Both the position numbers and the translations under genes were made by a program. Shown one piece after another: positions 34,888 through 44,262 of a stretch of DNA of 64,000 bases. The DNA comes from Allobosea sp. Root381. Its GTDB lineage: Bacteria > Pseudomonadota > Alphaproteobacteria > Rhizobiales > Beijerinckiaceae. The notes beneath the pieces were generated by a model that searched no databases, was not told the DNA's origin, and was given only the letters and a program-made list of their open reading frames with translations. How positions within the stretch are numbered: the first letter of the stretch is position 1; each line of letters starts with the position of its first letter. Location: positions 62,001 through 126,000 of the forward strand of contig NZ_LMJT01000044.1 in assembly GCF_001429395.1 (NCBI RefSeq). The letters run 5' to 3'.

Positions 34888-36507
34888 TCAGGCCGCACCG
34901 GTCGCGAAATGGCGGCCCGGCGCGGCCTCGATCAGGGCGCGAGTATAGCTGTGCGCCGGCGCGGAGAAGACCTGCGCGGTCGCGCCCTGCTCGACGATGG
35001 CGCCCTTCTCCATCACCACGATCCGGTCGCAGATCTGCGCCGCGACCCTGAGGTCATGGGTGATGAACAGGATCGCCAGGTTGAAGCGCTCCTGCACGTC
35101 GGCAAGCAGCGCCAGAACCTGCTTCTGCACGGAGACGTCGAGCGCCGAGACGGCCTCGTCCGCGATCAGGATCTCCGGCTCCATCGCCAGGGCGCGAGCG
35201 ATCGCGATGCGTTGGCGCTGTCCTCCGGAGAACTGGTGCGGATAGCGCTCCAGCGCCGCGGGCTGCAGCCCGACCAGCTTCATCAGCTCGCGCGCACGCG
35301 CCAAGGCGTCATCCGCGCCCAGGCCGAAATTCATCGGTCCTTCGACGATCGAGGCGCCGACCGTCCGGCGCGGATTGAGCGAGCGGAACGGGTCCTGGAA
35401 CACGACCTGGATCTTGCGGCGATAGGGCCGGAGCTTGCCCTCCGAGAGATTGGCGATGTCGATGTCCGGCACCAGGATCGCGCCCTCGCTCGGCGGCATC
35501 AGCCGGGCGACGCAGCGCGCCACCGTCGTCTTGCCGGAACCGGATTCGCCGACGATACCAACGGTCTCGCCGCGCCGGACCGTTATCGCCACGTCGCGCG
35601 CGGCGTTCACCACACGCGCCTTCCGGAACAGCGCCTTGGAGCTGTAGGTCTTGGCGAGGCCGACCGTCTCCAGCGCCACGGGGCCGAGCACGGGCCTGCG
35701 CTCGGCCGGCGTCAGGCTCGGCACCGAGGCGATCAGCATCTTCGTGTAGGGATGGCGCGGCCGCGTCAGGATCTCGGCCGCCGGCCCCTGCTCGACCACG
35801 CGGCCCTTCTCCATCACGACGACGCGGTCGGCGATCTCGGCGACGACGCCGAAATCATGCGTTATGAACAGCACGCCGGTGCCGCGCCGCTCCTGCATCT
35901 CCTTGATGAGCTTGAGGATCTGCGCCTGCGTCGTGACGTCGAGGGCCGTCGTCGGCTCGTCGGCGATCAGCAGCGCGGGATCGAGGATCAGCGCCGCCGC
36001 GATCATCACGCGCTGGCGCTGCCCGCCCGAGATCTGGTGCGGATAGGAGGCATGCATCCGCTCCGGTTCCGGCAGGCGCATCGCCTCCAGCATCTCCAGT
36101 ACGCGCTTGCGCCGCTCGGCGGACGCAAGCTCGGTATGGATGCGCAGGACCTCCTCGATCTGGTCACCGATGGTCAGCACCGGGTTCAGCGCCGTCATCG
36201 GCTCCTGGAAGATCATCGCCATGCGGTCGCCGCGCAGCGCCCTGAGGCGCTGCGGCGTGGCGGCGAGGAGGTCCTCGCCTTCGAGCCTGATGGCGCCCGC
36301 GACCGGCTTCAGCGCCTTGGCCAACAGACCCATCACCGAAAAGGCCGTGACCGACTTGCCCGAGCCGGACTCGCCGACGACGCAGACGATCTCGCCCGCC
36401 GCGACGCTGAGCGAGACGCCCTCGACCGCATGAGCACGGTCGCCGCCGCCGGGCAGCGCGATGCTGAGGCCGGCGATTTCGAGAACGGGTGTCTGTGCGT
36501 CGCTCAT
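34888..36507 (-). CDS. Oligopeptide-type ABC transporter, two ATP-binding domains fused
   Basis: 539 residues joining a DppD-like and a DppF-like ATPase. Each half has Walker A ([11 protein letters not shown] and [11 protein letters not shown]), the signature SGGQRQR, and Walker B ([12 protein letters not shown] and [12 protein letters not shown]). The two domains power uptake through the permeases encoded immediately upstream; its start overlaps the second permease by four bases. The substrate class is peptides, opines, nickel or glutathione. Closely similar in layout to the protein at 55617-57239. Confidence 0.94.
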   Translation of the reverse strand: MSDAQTPVLEIAGLSIALPGGGDRAHAVEGVSLSVAAGEIVCVVGESGSGKSVTAFSVMGLLAKALKPVAGAIRLEGEDLLAATPQRLRALRGDRMAMIFQEPMTALNPVLTIGDQIEEVLRIHTELASAERRKRVLEMLEAMRLPEPERMHASYPHQISGGQRQRVMIAAALILDPALLIADEPTTALDVTTQAQILKLIKEMQERRGTGVLFITHDFGVVAEIADRVVVMEKGRVVEQGPAAEILTRPRHPYTKMLIASVPSLTPAERRPVLGPVALETVGLAKTYSSKALFRKARVVNAARDVAITVRRGETVGIVGESGSGKTTVARCVARLMPPSEGAILVPDIDIANLSEGKLRPYRRKIQVVFQDPFRSLNPRRTVGASIVEGPMNFGLGADDALARARELMKLVGLQPAALERYPHQFSGGQRQRIAIARALAMEPEILIADEAVSALDVSVQKQVLALLADVQERFNLAILFITHDLRVAAQICDRIVVMEKGAIVEQGATAQVFSAPAHSYTRALIEAAPGRHFATGAA

Positions 36508-37430
36508 CGGCCAGCCATCTTGGGATCGAGCGTATCGCGCAGGCCGTCGCCCAGCATGTTCACCGCGAGCACGGTGAGGCCGAGGAAGATGCCGGGATAG
36601 AGGATGTTGTGCGGGAAGACCCGGAACAGGTTGCGCCCCTCGGCCATGATGTTGCCCCAGGTCGGGATCTCCGGTGGGATGCCGATGCCGAGGAAGGACA
36701 GGATCGCCTCGACGAGAATGGCGGAGGCCGCGATGAAGGTGCCCTGCACGATCAGCGGCGCGATCGTGTTGGGCAGGATATGGAGCACCATCAGCTTCGG
36801 CAGCCGCGTGCCGGCCATGATCGCCGCCTCGACATAGGGCTCCTCGCGCACCGACAGCACGATCGAGCGCACCAGCCTGACCACGCGCGGTATCTCCGGA
36901 ATGATGATGGCGATGATCACCGAGCTTAGCCCGCTGCGGAACAGCGAGACGACGGCGATGGCGAGCAATATGCCCGGTATCGCCATCAGCCCGTCCATGA
37001 AGCGCATGATGATGCCGTCGAGCGGGCGGACATAGCCGGCGACGAGCCCGATCACGAGGCCGATCGCGATCGAGATCGAGGCGACCGAGACCGCGATCAG
37101 CAGCGAGACGCGCGCGCCGTAGACCACGCGGCTATAGACGTCGCGCCCGAGCGAATCCGTGCCCATGCGATGCTTGAAGACAGTCGTCGAGCCGTCATCG
37201 GCGCGGATCGTCCGCTCGAAGCCCGGCACCTTGTTGCGCGTGCTCGGGTTGATCGCAGTGGGGTCGATGGTGCCGAGCCAGGGCGCCAGCAGGCCGATCA
37301 GCGTCATCACCAGCAGCACGGTGCCGCCGATCGCGACGACCGGGTTGAGCACGAGCCGCTTCAGGATCGTGCGGGCCGGCGCCGCAGGTTCCGCCGCGAC
37401 CGGCGCAAGGATGGTCGGTTCGGCGCTCAA
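36504..37430 (-). CDS. Oligopeptide-type ABC transporter permease (DppC-like)
   Basis: 308 residues with about six membrane spans and an N-terminal OppC_N segment (LVLNPVVAIGGTVLLVMTLI). The inner-membrane coupling motif EAAIMAGTRLPKLMVLHILP (about residues 200-220) is clear. It overlaps both neighbours by four bases (ATGA style), giving a tightly coupled permease-permease-ATPase set. Confidence 0.94.
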   Translation of the reverse strand: MSAEPTILAPVAAEPAAPARTILKRLVLNPVVAIGGTVLLVMTLIGLLAPWLGTIDPTAINPSTRNKVPGFERTIRADDGSTTVFKHRMGTDSLGRDVYSRVVYGARVSLLIAVSVASISIAIGLVIGLVAGYVRPLDGIIMRFMDGLMAIPGILLAIAVVSLFRSGLSSVIIAIIIPEIPRVVRLVRSIVLSVREEPYVEAAIMAGTRLPKLMVLHILPNTIAPLIVQGTFIAASAILVEAILSFLGIGIPPEIPTWGNIMAEGRNLFRVFPHNILYPGIFLGLTVLAVNMLGDGLRDTLDPKMAGR

Positions 37431-38368
37431 TAGCGGATCCTCGGGTCGAACAGGCTGTAGGCGAGGTCGATCAGAAGGTTGATCCCGACATAGACGCCGG
37501 AGAACAGCAGGATCACGGCCTGGATCGTCGGGTAGTCGCGGGCCAGCACCGCATCGACCGTCAGCCGGCCGAGGCCTGGAATCGCGAAGACACTCTCCGT
37601 CACCACCACGCCGCCGATCAGGAGCGCGATGCCGATGCCGACGACGGTGACGATCGGCACCGCCGCGTTCTTCAGCGCATGCCGGAACAGGATCTTGCGC
37701 TCGACCTGCCCCTTGGCCCGTGCGGTGCGGATATAGTCCTCGCTCAGCACCTCGAGCACGCTCGCCCGCGTCATCCGCGCGATCAGCGCGATATAGATCA
37801 CCGAGAGCGTCACCGCCGGCAGCACCAGCCGCTGCAGGAAGCCTCCGAAACCGCCGGACAGCGGCTGGTAGCCCTGCACCGGGAACCAGCCGAGCGTGAT
37901 CGCGAAGATGTAGATCAGCGCATAGCCGATCACGAAGACCGGCACCGAGAAGCCCAGCACCGAGAAGCCCATGACGATGCGGTCGATCCAGGAGCCGTGC
38001 TTGTAGGCTGCGAGCACGCCGAGCGGGATCGCCACGCAGACCGCGATCAGCATCGTCGCGAAGGCGAGCGACAGCGTCGGCTCGACGCGCCCCATGATCA
38101 GCTCGCCGATCGGCTTCTTGAAGAAGAAGCTCTCGCCGAGATTGCCCTGCAGGAGGTTGCCGGCCCAGATCGCGAACTGCGCCAGGATCGGCTGGTCGAG
38201 GCCGAGCCGGTTGCGGATAAGCGCGATCTGCTCGGTCGTGGCGTTGTCGCCGGCGATGACCGCCGCCGGATCGCCCGGCGTCAGCCTGAGCATCAGGAAG
38301 ACGAGGACGGCGACGATCACGAGGACCGGGATCGTCGCCAGCAGGCGCCGCAGGATGTAGCTCAGCAT
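37427..38368 (-). CDS. Oligopeptide-type ABC transporter permease (DppB-like)
   Basis: 313 residues with the typical N-terminus MLSYILRRLLATIPVLVIVA and about six spans. The coupling motif DYIRTARAKGQVERKILFRH is at about 210-230 and the C-terminus DLAYSLFDPRIRY is characteristic. It begins 33 bp after the binding-protein gene and overlaps the next permease by four bases. Confidence 0.95.
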   Translation of the reverse strand: MLSYILRRLLATIPVLVIVAVLVFLMLRLTPGDPAAVIAGDNATTEQIALIRNRLGLDQPILAQFAIWAGNLLQGNLGESFFFKKPIGELIMGRVEPTLSLAFATMLIAVCVAIPLGVLAAYKHGSWIDRIVMGFSVLGFSVPVFVIGYALIYIFAITLGWFPVQGYQPLSGGFGGFLQRLVLPAVTLSVIYIALIARMTRASVLEVLSEDYIRTARAKGQVERKILFRHALKNAAVPIVTVVGIGIALLIGGVVVTESVFAIPGLGRLTVDAVLARDYPTIQAVILLFSGVYVGINLLIDLAYSLFDPRIRY

Positions 38369-38401
38369 CGGCTCCGGCTCCGCGCTGTCAGCGAGGCCAC
38401 C

Positions 38402-39970
38402 TCACTTCTTCTCGATGTTCCAGAACACCGGCGCGGCGGCCGAGAGGATGCCGGTGACGTTGCTGCGCGTCGCGATCGGCACATAGTACTGGCCGAGATG
38501 GACATGCGTCACGACCTCGCGCTGGCGCATCTGCACCGCCTCGGCGATGGCCTTCTGCTTGGCCGGATCGGTCTCGCGGGCGAAGTCGTCGCGCAGCTTC
38601 TCCATCTGCTCGTCGCAGGGCCAGCCAAAGGCGGCCTTGTCGCAGCTGGAATTGAGGAAACCGGTCATCACCGGGTTGAGGATGTCGGCCGAGACCCAGG
38701 AGGTCTGCATCAGGTTCCAGCCGCCCTTGTCCACCGGCTCCTTGCGGACGCGACGGGAGACGACCGTCTGCCAGTCCGAGGACTGCATGTCGACCTTGAA
38801 GCCTCCGCGCTCGAGCAGCTGCTTGGCGACGGGGCCGAGATTGGTCAGCACCTGCAGGTCGGTCGAGTGCAGCAGCACGATCGGCGTGCCGTCATAGCCG
38901 GCCTCCTTGAGCAGGGCCTTCGACTTCTCGAAATTGGATTCGAGCAGCCCTTCCATGCCCTTCTCGCTCGCGAGCGGCGTGCCGCAGACGAAGAGCGACT
39001 TGCAGATCTTGTAGTATTCCGGGTTGCCGACGGTAGCGTCGAGGAAGTCCTTCTGGTTCAGCGCATAGAACAGCGCCTGTCGGACCTTGGGATTGTCGAA
39101 GGGCTTCTGCGTATGGTTCGGCCGCATCGTGTATTGCAGCCCGAGCGGGTTGTAGTTGGTCAGCGTGATCGACTTGTCGTCCTTGAGCAGCGGGATCAGG
39201 TCGTAGGCAGGCTGCTCGATCATGTCGATCTCGCCTGCCAGCAGCGCGTTGACCGCCTGCTGCTGGTCTGCGACCGCCAGCCATTCGACCCGGTCGAGCT
39301 TGGCGACCTTCCCGCCGGCGAGCCCCGAGGCCGGCTCGGCACGCGGCTTGTAGTCCTTGAACTTGGTGTAGACGATCTTGTCGCCGGGCTTCCATTCGTC
39401 AGTCTTGAGCACGAAGGGGCCCGAGCCGATGAATTCCGAGATCTGGGTGTTCGGGTCGGTCTCCGCCACGCGCTTCGGCATCATGAAGGGGACGTTCGAC
39501 GAGGGTTTGGCGAGGCCGAAGAGCAGCAGGCCCGTCGGCGATTTCAGCTTGATGGTGAAGCTCTTGGCATCGTCGGCGCTCATGCTGTCGACGAAGGTCA
39601 TCAGCTTGAGTCCGATCGGGTCCTTCGCGCCCCAGCGCTTGATCGAGGCGACGCAGTCCTCGGCGGTGACCGGCTTGCCGTCATGCCAGAGCAGGCCGTC
39701 GCGCAGCGTGAACTTGTAGGTCAGTTTGTCCGGCGACTCGGTAAAGCCATCGACCATCTGCGGCTTGATCTCGCCCTTCCCGTCCAGCGCGAAGAGCGTG
39801 TCGTAGATCATGTAGCCGTGGTTGCGGACGATATAGGCGGTGGTCCAGATCGGATCGACGATCTTGACGTCGGAGTGCATCACCACTTTCAGAGTGGTCT
39901 GGGCCTGGGCAAGGCTGCTGCCCGCCAGCAGCGCGGCGGCTGCGGCGACGATAGTCCAACGCGACATCAT
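38402..39970 (-). CDS. Oligopeptide-type ABC substrate-binding protein (SBP_bac_5)
   Basis: 522-residue periplasmic protein with a signal peptide (MMSRWTIVAAAAALLAGSS, cut after AQA). The family core is visible: LTYKFTLRDGLLWHDGKPVT near residues 80-100 and VRQALFYALNQKDFLDA in the middle. GGGGAGA precedes the start codons (ATG 39970 or 39967). It delivers substrate to the DppBC permeases downstream. The two M20 and one M81 peptidase genes upstream suggest peptides or N-acylated amino acids. Confidence 0.93.
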   Translation of the reverse strand: MMSRWTIVAAAAALLAGSSLAQAQTTLKVVMHSDVKIVDPIWTTAYIVRNHGYMIYDTLFALDGKGEIKPQMVDGFTESPDKLTYKFTLRDGLLWHDGKPVTAEDCVASIKRWGAKDPIGLKLMTFVDSMSADDAKSFTIKLKSPTGLLLFGLAKPSSNVPFMMPKRVAETDPNTQISEFIGSGPFVLKTDEWKPGDKIVYTKFKDYKPRAEPASGLAGGKVAKLDRVEWLAVADQQQAVNALLAGEIDMIEQPAYDLIPLLKDDKSITLTNYNPLGLQYTMRPNHTQKPFDNPKVRQALFYALNQKDFLDATVGNPEYYKICKSLFVCGTPLASEKGMEGLLESNFEKSKALLKEAGYDGTPIVLLHSTDLQVLTNLGPVAKQLLERGGFKVDMQSSDWQTVVSRRVRKEPVDKGGWNLMQTSWVSADILNPVMTGFLNSSCDKAAFGWPCDEQMEKLRDDFARETDPAKQKAIAEAVQMRQREVVTHVHLGQYYVPIATRSNVTGILSAAAPVFWNIEKK

Positions 39971-40050
39971 AAGCTGATCTCCCCTCTGACCGTCATGCGG
40001 TCGGTTCTTGCCGATCGTGATGTGCTGATCTGTTGAGTGGCCCGGTTGCT

Positions 40051-40068
40051 AACCTCGTGATTTAGGTT
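40051..40068. promoter_or_regulatory. Short inverted repeat in the ABC operon promoter region
   Basis: AACCT (40051-40055) and AGGTT (40064-40068) flank eight bases, about 80 bases upstream of the binding-protein start on the minus strand. Possible operator; arms are short, so chance occurrence is quite possible. Confidence 0.25.
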
Positions 40069-40134
40069 CCGTTTCGGTCGGCACCGCCCATGCAGGCGGC
40101 ATGCCATGTCAAAGCCATGCTCGCCCGATTGCGC

Positions 40135-41274
40135 TCAGCCGGTCAACCTCGCCAGAAGCCCGGCCATCAGCCGGGTTCGCTGCGCCAGGCTCTCGACCTC
40201 GATATGCTCCTCCAGCGTGTGGTAGCCGGCGCCGAGCAGGCCGAGCCCGTCGAGCGAGGGGATGCCTGCCGCGCCGGTGAAATTGGCGTCCGAACCGCCG
40301 CCGGCCGAGCCGTGCCCCAGCGTCCAGCCGAGTTCGCCGGCAATCTGGCGCGCCAGCCCGAAGAGCTGCAGCGTTGCCTCATCCGGCTCCCAGACCGGCC
40401 GCGTCACACCGCGCGTCACGGTGAAGCGCGTACCGTCCTCGTTCTTCACCGACAGCGCCAGCATCCGCTCGACGCCGCGATCCAGATCTTCCTGCCTTTT
40501 TGCCATGCTCAAGGCTTCCGCCTTGCATAACGTCGGCACGCAGTTCACCCACTGCCCGCCGGAGATCACGCCGACGCTGAAGGTGCAGTCGTCATCCGTC
40601 ATCGCCTCGATGGCGAGCAGTTGCTTCGCCATCATGCTCACCGCGGAACGGCCCTTCTTCAGCTGCGAGCCGGCATGGCTCGGGCGACCTTCGGCCAGCA
40701 GATTGAAGCGCGCGATCGCATAGCGCCCGGTGACCACGCCATTGCCCGGGCTGCCCGGCTCCGGCACGAGGATGAAGCGGTGCTTGCGCGCCTCTTCCAT
40801 GATGATCTCGCGCGTGCCGGGGCTGCCGATCTCCTCGTCGCTGGTAAACAGCACGCTGACCGGCAGCGGCGTCTCGATCCCGGCCCTGGCCAGCGCGATC
40901 ACGGCCTGCAGGGTGGCGAAGGCGCCGCCCTTCATGTCGAGGATGCCGGGCCCGTAGCAGCGCGAGCCCTCGCGCTTGAACGGCAGCGTCTTCAGCGTGC
41001 CGACCGGGTGGACGGTGTCGAGATGCGACATCAACAGGATGCCGGGCTCGGCCCGGCGCGGATGCGGGAAGTCGCCCCGGACGCAATCACCGAGCCCGGG
41101 CGGCCCGGGAATGCGCGTCACAACTGCGCCTGCGGCGGCCAGTTCGGCCGCGGCGAGATCCATCATCCTGTTGACGGCGGCGACGTCGAAGGTCGGGCTC
41201 TCGCACTCGATCCAGGGCCTGAGCCCGGCGATCAAGGCATCGGTGTCGAGCGGCAGCGCGTTCGGGTCCATCAT
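40135..41274 (-). CDS. M20 family metallopeptidase (glutamate carboxypeptidase-like)
   Basis: 379 residues. Zinc ligands and catalytic residues of the M20A/CPG2 group are visible: H84 and D86 in SHLDTVHP, D113 in GILDMKGG, E147/E148 in SDEEIGSPG, E172 in VPEPGS, and a final His in YHTLEEH. Family members remove C-terminal glutamate or cleave N-acyl amino acids and dipeptides. No signal peptide, so cytoplasmic. It lies between an M20D gene and the ABC operon on the same strand; ATG 41274 or 41271 follows AGGTGA. Confidence 0.92.
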   Translation of the reverse strand: MMDPNALPLDTDALIAGLRPWIECESPTFDVAAVNRMMDLAAAELAAAGAVVTRIPGPPGLGDCVRGDFPHPRRAEPGILLMSHLDTVHPVGTLKTLPFKREGSRCYGPGILDMKGGAFATLQAVIALARAGIETPLPVSVLFTSDEEIGSPGTREIIMEEARKHRFILVPEPGSPGNGVVTGRYAIARFNLLAEGRPSHAGSQLKKGRSAVSMMAKQLLAIEAMTDDDCTFSVGVISGGQWVNCVPTLCKAEALSMAKRQEDLDRGVERMLALSVKNEDGTRFTVTRGVTRPVWEPDEATLQLFGLARQIAGELGWTLGHGSAGGGSDANFTGAAGIPSLDGLGLLGAGYHTLEEHIEVESLAQRTRLMAGLLARLTG

Positions 41275-41326
41275 TCACCTGTCAGGCTGGTTCATGCGGG
41301 GATCGGCGGATGCCGTCGGCAGAAGC

Positions 41327-42487
41327 TCAAGCCACGGTCCGCGTCTCGACGAGGCGGGCGAGCAGGCTGGCGCCGATCGGCAGGATGCCGTCATCCAGCA
41401 CGAAGGCCGGGTTGTGCACCGGCACGCTGCCGGCATGGCCGACCCAGGCATAGGCGCCAGGCACGACGCGCAGCATGTCGGCGAAGTCCTCGCTGCCCAT
41501 CACCGGCTTCGGCTCGGTCAGAACGTTTCCCGCACCGACGATCTCGGCCGCGACCGCAGCCGTCGCCTCGGCCTGGGCCGGGTGGTTGATCAGCACGTCG
41601 AAGATGCCGCGGATGTCGACATCGATCTGCACGCCGAAGGTCATCGCCGTCCCGGCCGCGATCTCGCGCATGCGCTCGCGGACGAGCCTGGCGACGTCCG
41701 GCGAGAAAGTGCGGATCGTGCCGGCGAGCTTCGCCTCCTCCGGAATCACGTTATAGGCCGAGCCGGCGTGGAATTGCGTGATCGAGAGCACGGCGGCCTC
41801 GCGCGGATCGGCGTTGCGGCTGACGATGGTCTGCAACGCCGCCGCCAGCGAGATCGCCGCCACGACCGGGTCGCGACCGACATGCGGCATCGCGCCATGG
41901 CTGCCCTTGCCCGTGATCTTGATGTCGAAGAAATCGGCGCCGGCCATCGCGGGCCCGGGGAAGACGGCGATCTGGCCGGGGTCGAGATTGGGGGCGTTGT
42001 GGAGCCCGTATATCTCGTCGCAGGGGAAGCGCTCGAACAGATTGTCGGCGAGCATCGCGCGCGCGCCGCCGAGCCCCTCCTCCGCCGGCTGGAAGACGAA
42101 GATCGCCGTCCCGGCGAAACCGCGATTCTCGGCTAGATAGCGCGCCGCGCCGAGCAGCATCGTGGTGTGGCCGTCATGGCCGCAGGCATGCATGCGCCCG
42201 GGAATGGTCGAGCGCCAGGGCAGGTTCGTCAGCTCGTCCATCGGCAGCGCGTCCATGTCCGCGCGCAGGCCGATGCGCCGTCCCGGCCCGCCCGTACCCG
42301 CGAGCACGCCGACCACGCCCGTGCCGCCGATGCCGCGATGCACCTCGATGCCCCAGGAGGCTAGCTTCTCCGCGACGATGCCGGAGGTACGGACCTCCTC
42401 GAAGCCGATCTCGGGATGGGCGTGGATGTCGCGGCGGATGGCGACGAGGTCGTCCTTGAAGGCGTCGATCGCGGAAAGAGCGGGCAT
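41327..42487 (-). CDS. M20D family amidohydrolase (hippurate hydrolase-like)
   Basis: 386 residues. The M20D metal-binding motif C102-G-H104-D-G-H107 (MHACGHDGHTT) and the catalytic glutamate in FQPAEEGLGGA are intact; RRDIHAHPEIGFEE near residues 18-31 is typical of hippuricase, IAA-amino-acid hydrolase and N-acyl-L-amino-acid amidohydrolases. Cytoplasmic. It stands 52 bp upstream of the other M20 gene and 31 bp downstream of the M81 gene, forming a three-peptidase run. Confidence 0.93.
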   Translation of the reverse strand: MPALSAIDAFKDDLVAIRRDIHAHPEIGFEEVRTSGIVAEKLASWGIEVHRGIGGTGVVGVLAGTGGPGRRIGLRADMDALPMDELTNLPWRSTIPGRMHACGHDGHTTMLLGAARYLAENRGFAGTAIFVFQPAEEGLGGARAMLADNLFERFPCDEIYGLHNAPNLDPGQIAVFPGPAMAGADFFDIKITGKGSHGAMPHVGRDPVVAAISLAAALQTIVSRNADPREAAVLSITQFHAGSAYNVIPEEAKLAGTIRTFSPDVARLVRERMREIAAGTAMTFGVQIDVDIRGIFDVLINHPAQAEATAAVAAEIVGAGNVLTEPKPVMGSEDFADMLRVVPGAYAWVGHAGSVPVHNPAFVLDDGILPIGASLLARLVETRTVA

Positions 42488-42518
42488 GAACAGGTGAACT
42501 CCGGAAGGAATGGGCCGG

Positions 42519-44018
42519 TCAGCCGAAGACGGGGCCGAGCGGCGCAGTGCGCAGGCCGGGGCGCAGATGCTTCCACGGCAGGACGGAGGGGTCGACCGGC
42601 ATCGGGCCGGGCGCGGCGCAGACCAGGATGGCCTGCGCGATCGGCTCGAAATCGGCGCGGAAATGCACCGAGCTCTTGTTGACGAGGATCGCCTGCTCGG
42701 TCGGCTCGATGCCGACCTGGCGGTACATCGCCTGGTCGGCCATCTGCGCCTTGCGCGAGGCCACGACGATCCTGACCCCGCCGATGCGCAAGGCCGCGCA
42801 GGGCCCGAGATTCATCCGCGAACCGCCGAAGAAGGGACCTGGCGCGACGAAGCGGCCATCGGACAATTGCTCGACGATGAATTCCGCTTCCAGCGGCACG
42901 TCGCCGGGAATACCCGACTTCGCCCCGAGAGCGGCGTTGATCGTCGCGCCGACCCCGGCCTTGTGCGCCAGCGCGGCAACCTCCGGATCGACGATCAGCC
43001 CGATCGCGGCGCGCACCGCACCGTTCCGGACCAACGCCCGCGCCATGCCCATCGTGTCGGAATCCCCGCCGGCCCCGGGATTGTCCTGCGTGTCGGCGAT
43101 GACGATCGGCCGGGTCGCGCCGCTCGCCAGGGCCATCGCCTCGCGCACGCCCTCGTCGGGCTGGAAGACCTGACCGTTGAAGGCGGCCTCGCTCGCCATC
43201 ACGCGGGCCGTGATGGCATCCGCAGCCCGGTCGGCATCGGCTTGCGTCGCACCATAGGCTACGACGGTCGGGCCGCAATCGGCGAAGTCGGCGGCCGGGA
43301 AGCCGGGCAGGAAGGAGAGCGTCGGCACGCTTTCGTGTTCCAGGGCCGCGAGCTCGCCATAGATCGTCCGGCAGGGCTCCATTGCCGTCGCCTGCCAGGC
43401 GATCGGGATCAGATAGGGGATCTGCCGGAACGCCTTGGCGTCGCGCTTGGCCGTGCCGATCAGCTTGGCGAGATAGGTCGTGGCGCGGCTGCCGGTCAGC
43501 GCCATGTCGACATGCGGATAGGTCCGGTAGGCGACCAGCGCGTCAGCGCTGTCGACCATCAGCTGCGTGACGTTGCCATGCAGATCGAGGCTCGCGACCA
43601 GAGGCACGTCGGGCCCGATCGCCTCGCGCACGCGGCGCAGCGTCTCGCCCTCGCCGTCCGGAAAGCCCTCCGCCACCATCGCGCCGTGCAGGTCGAGATA
43701 GACACCGTCGAGCGGCAACGCGGCGGCGATGCGCTCGACGAGTTCGCCGAGCAGCCCCTCGAAGGCTTCGGCGGTGACATGCGCCGAGGGGCTTGCCGCG
43801 CACCACAGCGTCGGCACCATCTCCCAGCCAAGCCCGCGCGCCGTCTCGACGAAGCCCGACGCGCCGACATTGACGTTGTGGACCGCAGCGAAGATCTCCT
43901 CGCCGCGTGCCAGCGCCGGCCAGCCGCCGCCCTGGACGAAGGCGTCGAGCCCCGCCTTGCTCGGCGCGAAGGTATTCGTCTCGTGCAGGAACCCGCCGAA
44001 GGCGATGCGTGGCGACAT
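42519..44018 (-). CDS. M81 family metallopeptidase (MlrC/microcystinase-like)
   Basis: 499 residues from ATG 44018 (MSPRIAFGGFLHETNTF); TTG 44042 would add eight. Putative zinc ligands are the Glu in FLHETNTF, the Asp/His in YLDLHGAM and SLDLHGNVT. MlrC cleaves linearised microcystin and its tetrapeptide, but many alphaproteobacteria carry homologues with unknown peptide or amide substrates. It is the first gene of the leftward peptidase/transport block and is divergent from the FbpA-like gene across 244 bp. Confidence 0.9.
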   Translation of the reverse strand: MSPRIAFGGFLHETNTFAPSKAGLDAFVQGGGWPALARGEEIFAAVHNVNVGASGFVETARGLGWEMVPTLWCAASPSAHVTAEAFEGLLGELVERIAAALPLDGVYLDLHGAMVAEGFPDGEGETLRRVREAIGPDVPLVASLDLHGNVTQLMVDSADALVAYRTYPHVDMALTGSRATTYLAKLIGTAKRDAKAFRQIPYLIPIAWQATAMEPCRTIYGELAALEHESVPTLSFLPGFPAADFADCGPTVVAYGATQADADRAADAITARVMASEAAFNGQVFQPDEGVREAMALASGATRPIVIADTQDNPGAGGDSDTMGMARALVRNGAVRAAIGLIVDPEVAALAHKAGVGATINAALGAKSGIPGDVPLEAEFIVEQLSDGRFVAPGPFFGGSRMNLGPCAALRIGGVRIVVASRKAQMADQAMYRQVGIEPTEQAILVNKSSVHFRADFEPIAQAILVCAAPGPMPVDPSVLPWKHLRPGLRTAPLGPVFG

Positions 44019-44262
44019 GGGACGAAGGCTCCGGTCAGGCAACGGGACCGGCGCAGGTAATCACGCAAGGTCCGCGGCTCCAAGGGCCAAATCGCGCATG
44101 GATGCCCAACGGACAGGCAGGTCTGCCTCGCCGACGATCGGGCATGATGACAAGCGGGCGCGCTATGTGACAGTTTGATGACTTGCCGCGGCCTGCCCGC
44201 GGCACTGCCTTGCTCGACCGGCCTCGACGCCGGCGATGCTCAACGATTTTGGGAGGAAGACA

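Noticed and set aside
34753-36600. 615-codon open frame on the plus strand
   Set aside because: Antisense to the fused ATPase gene with two complete Walker/signature sets.
37679-40036. 785-codon open frame on the plus strand
   Set aside because: Antisense to the DppB-like permease and binding-protein genes; no family features.
40135-44018. Microcystin degradation (mlr) cluster
   Set aside because: Only an MlrC-like M81 gene is present; there is no MlrA (CPBP-family protease), MlrB or MlrD equivalent, so the name is not justified.
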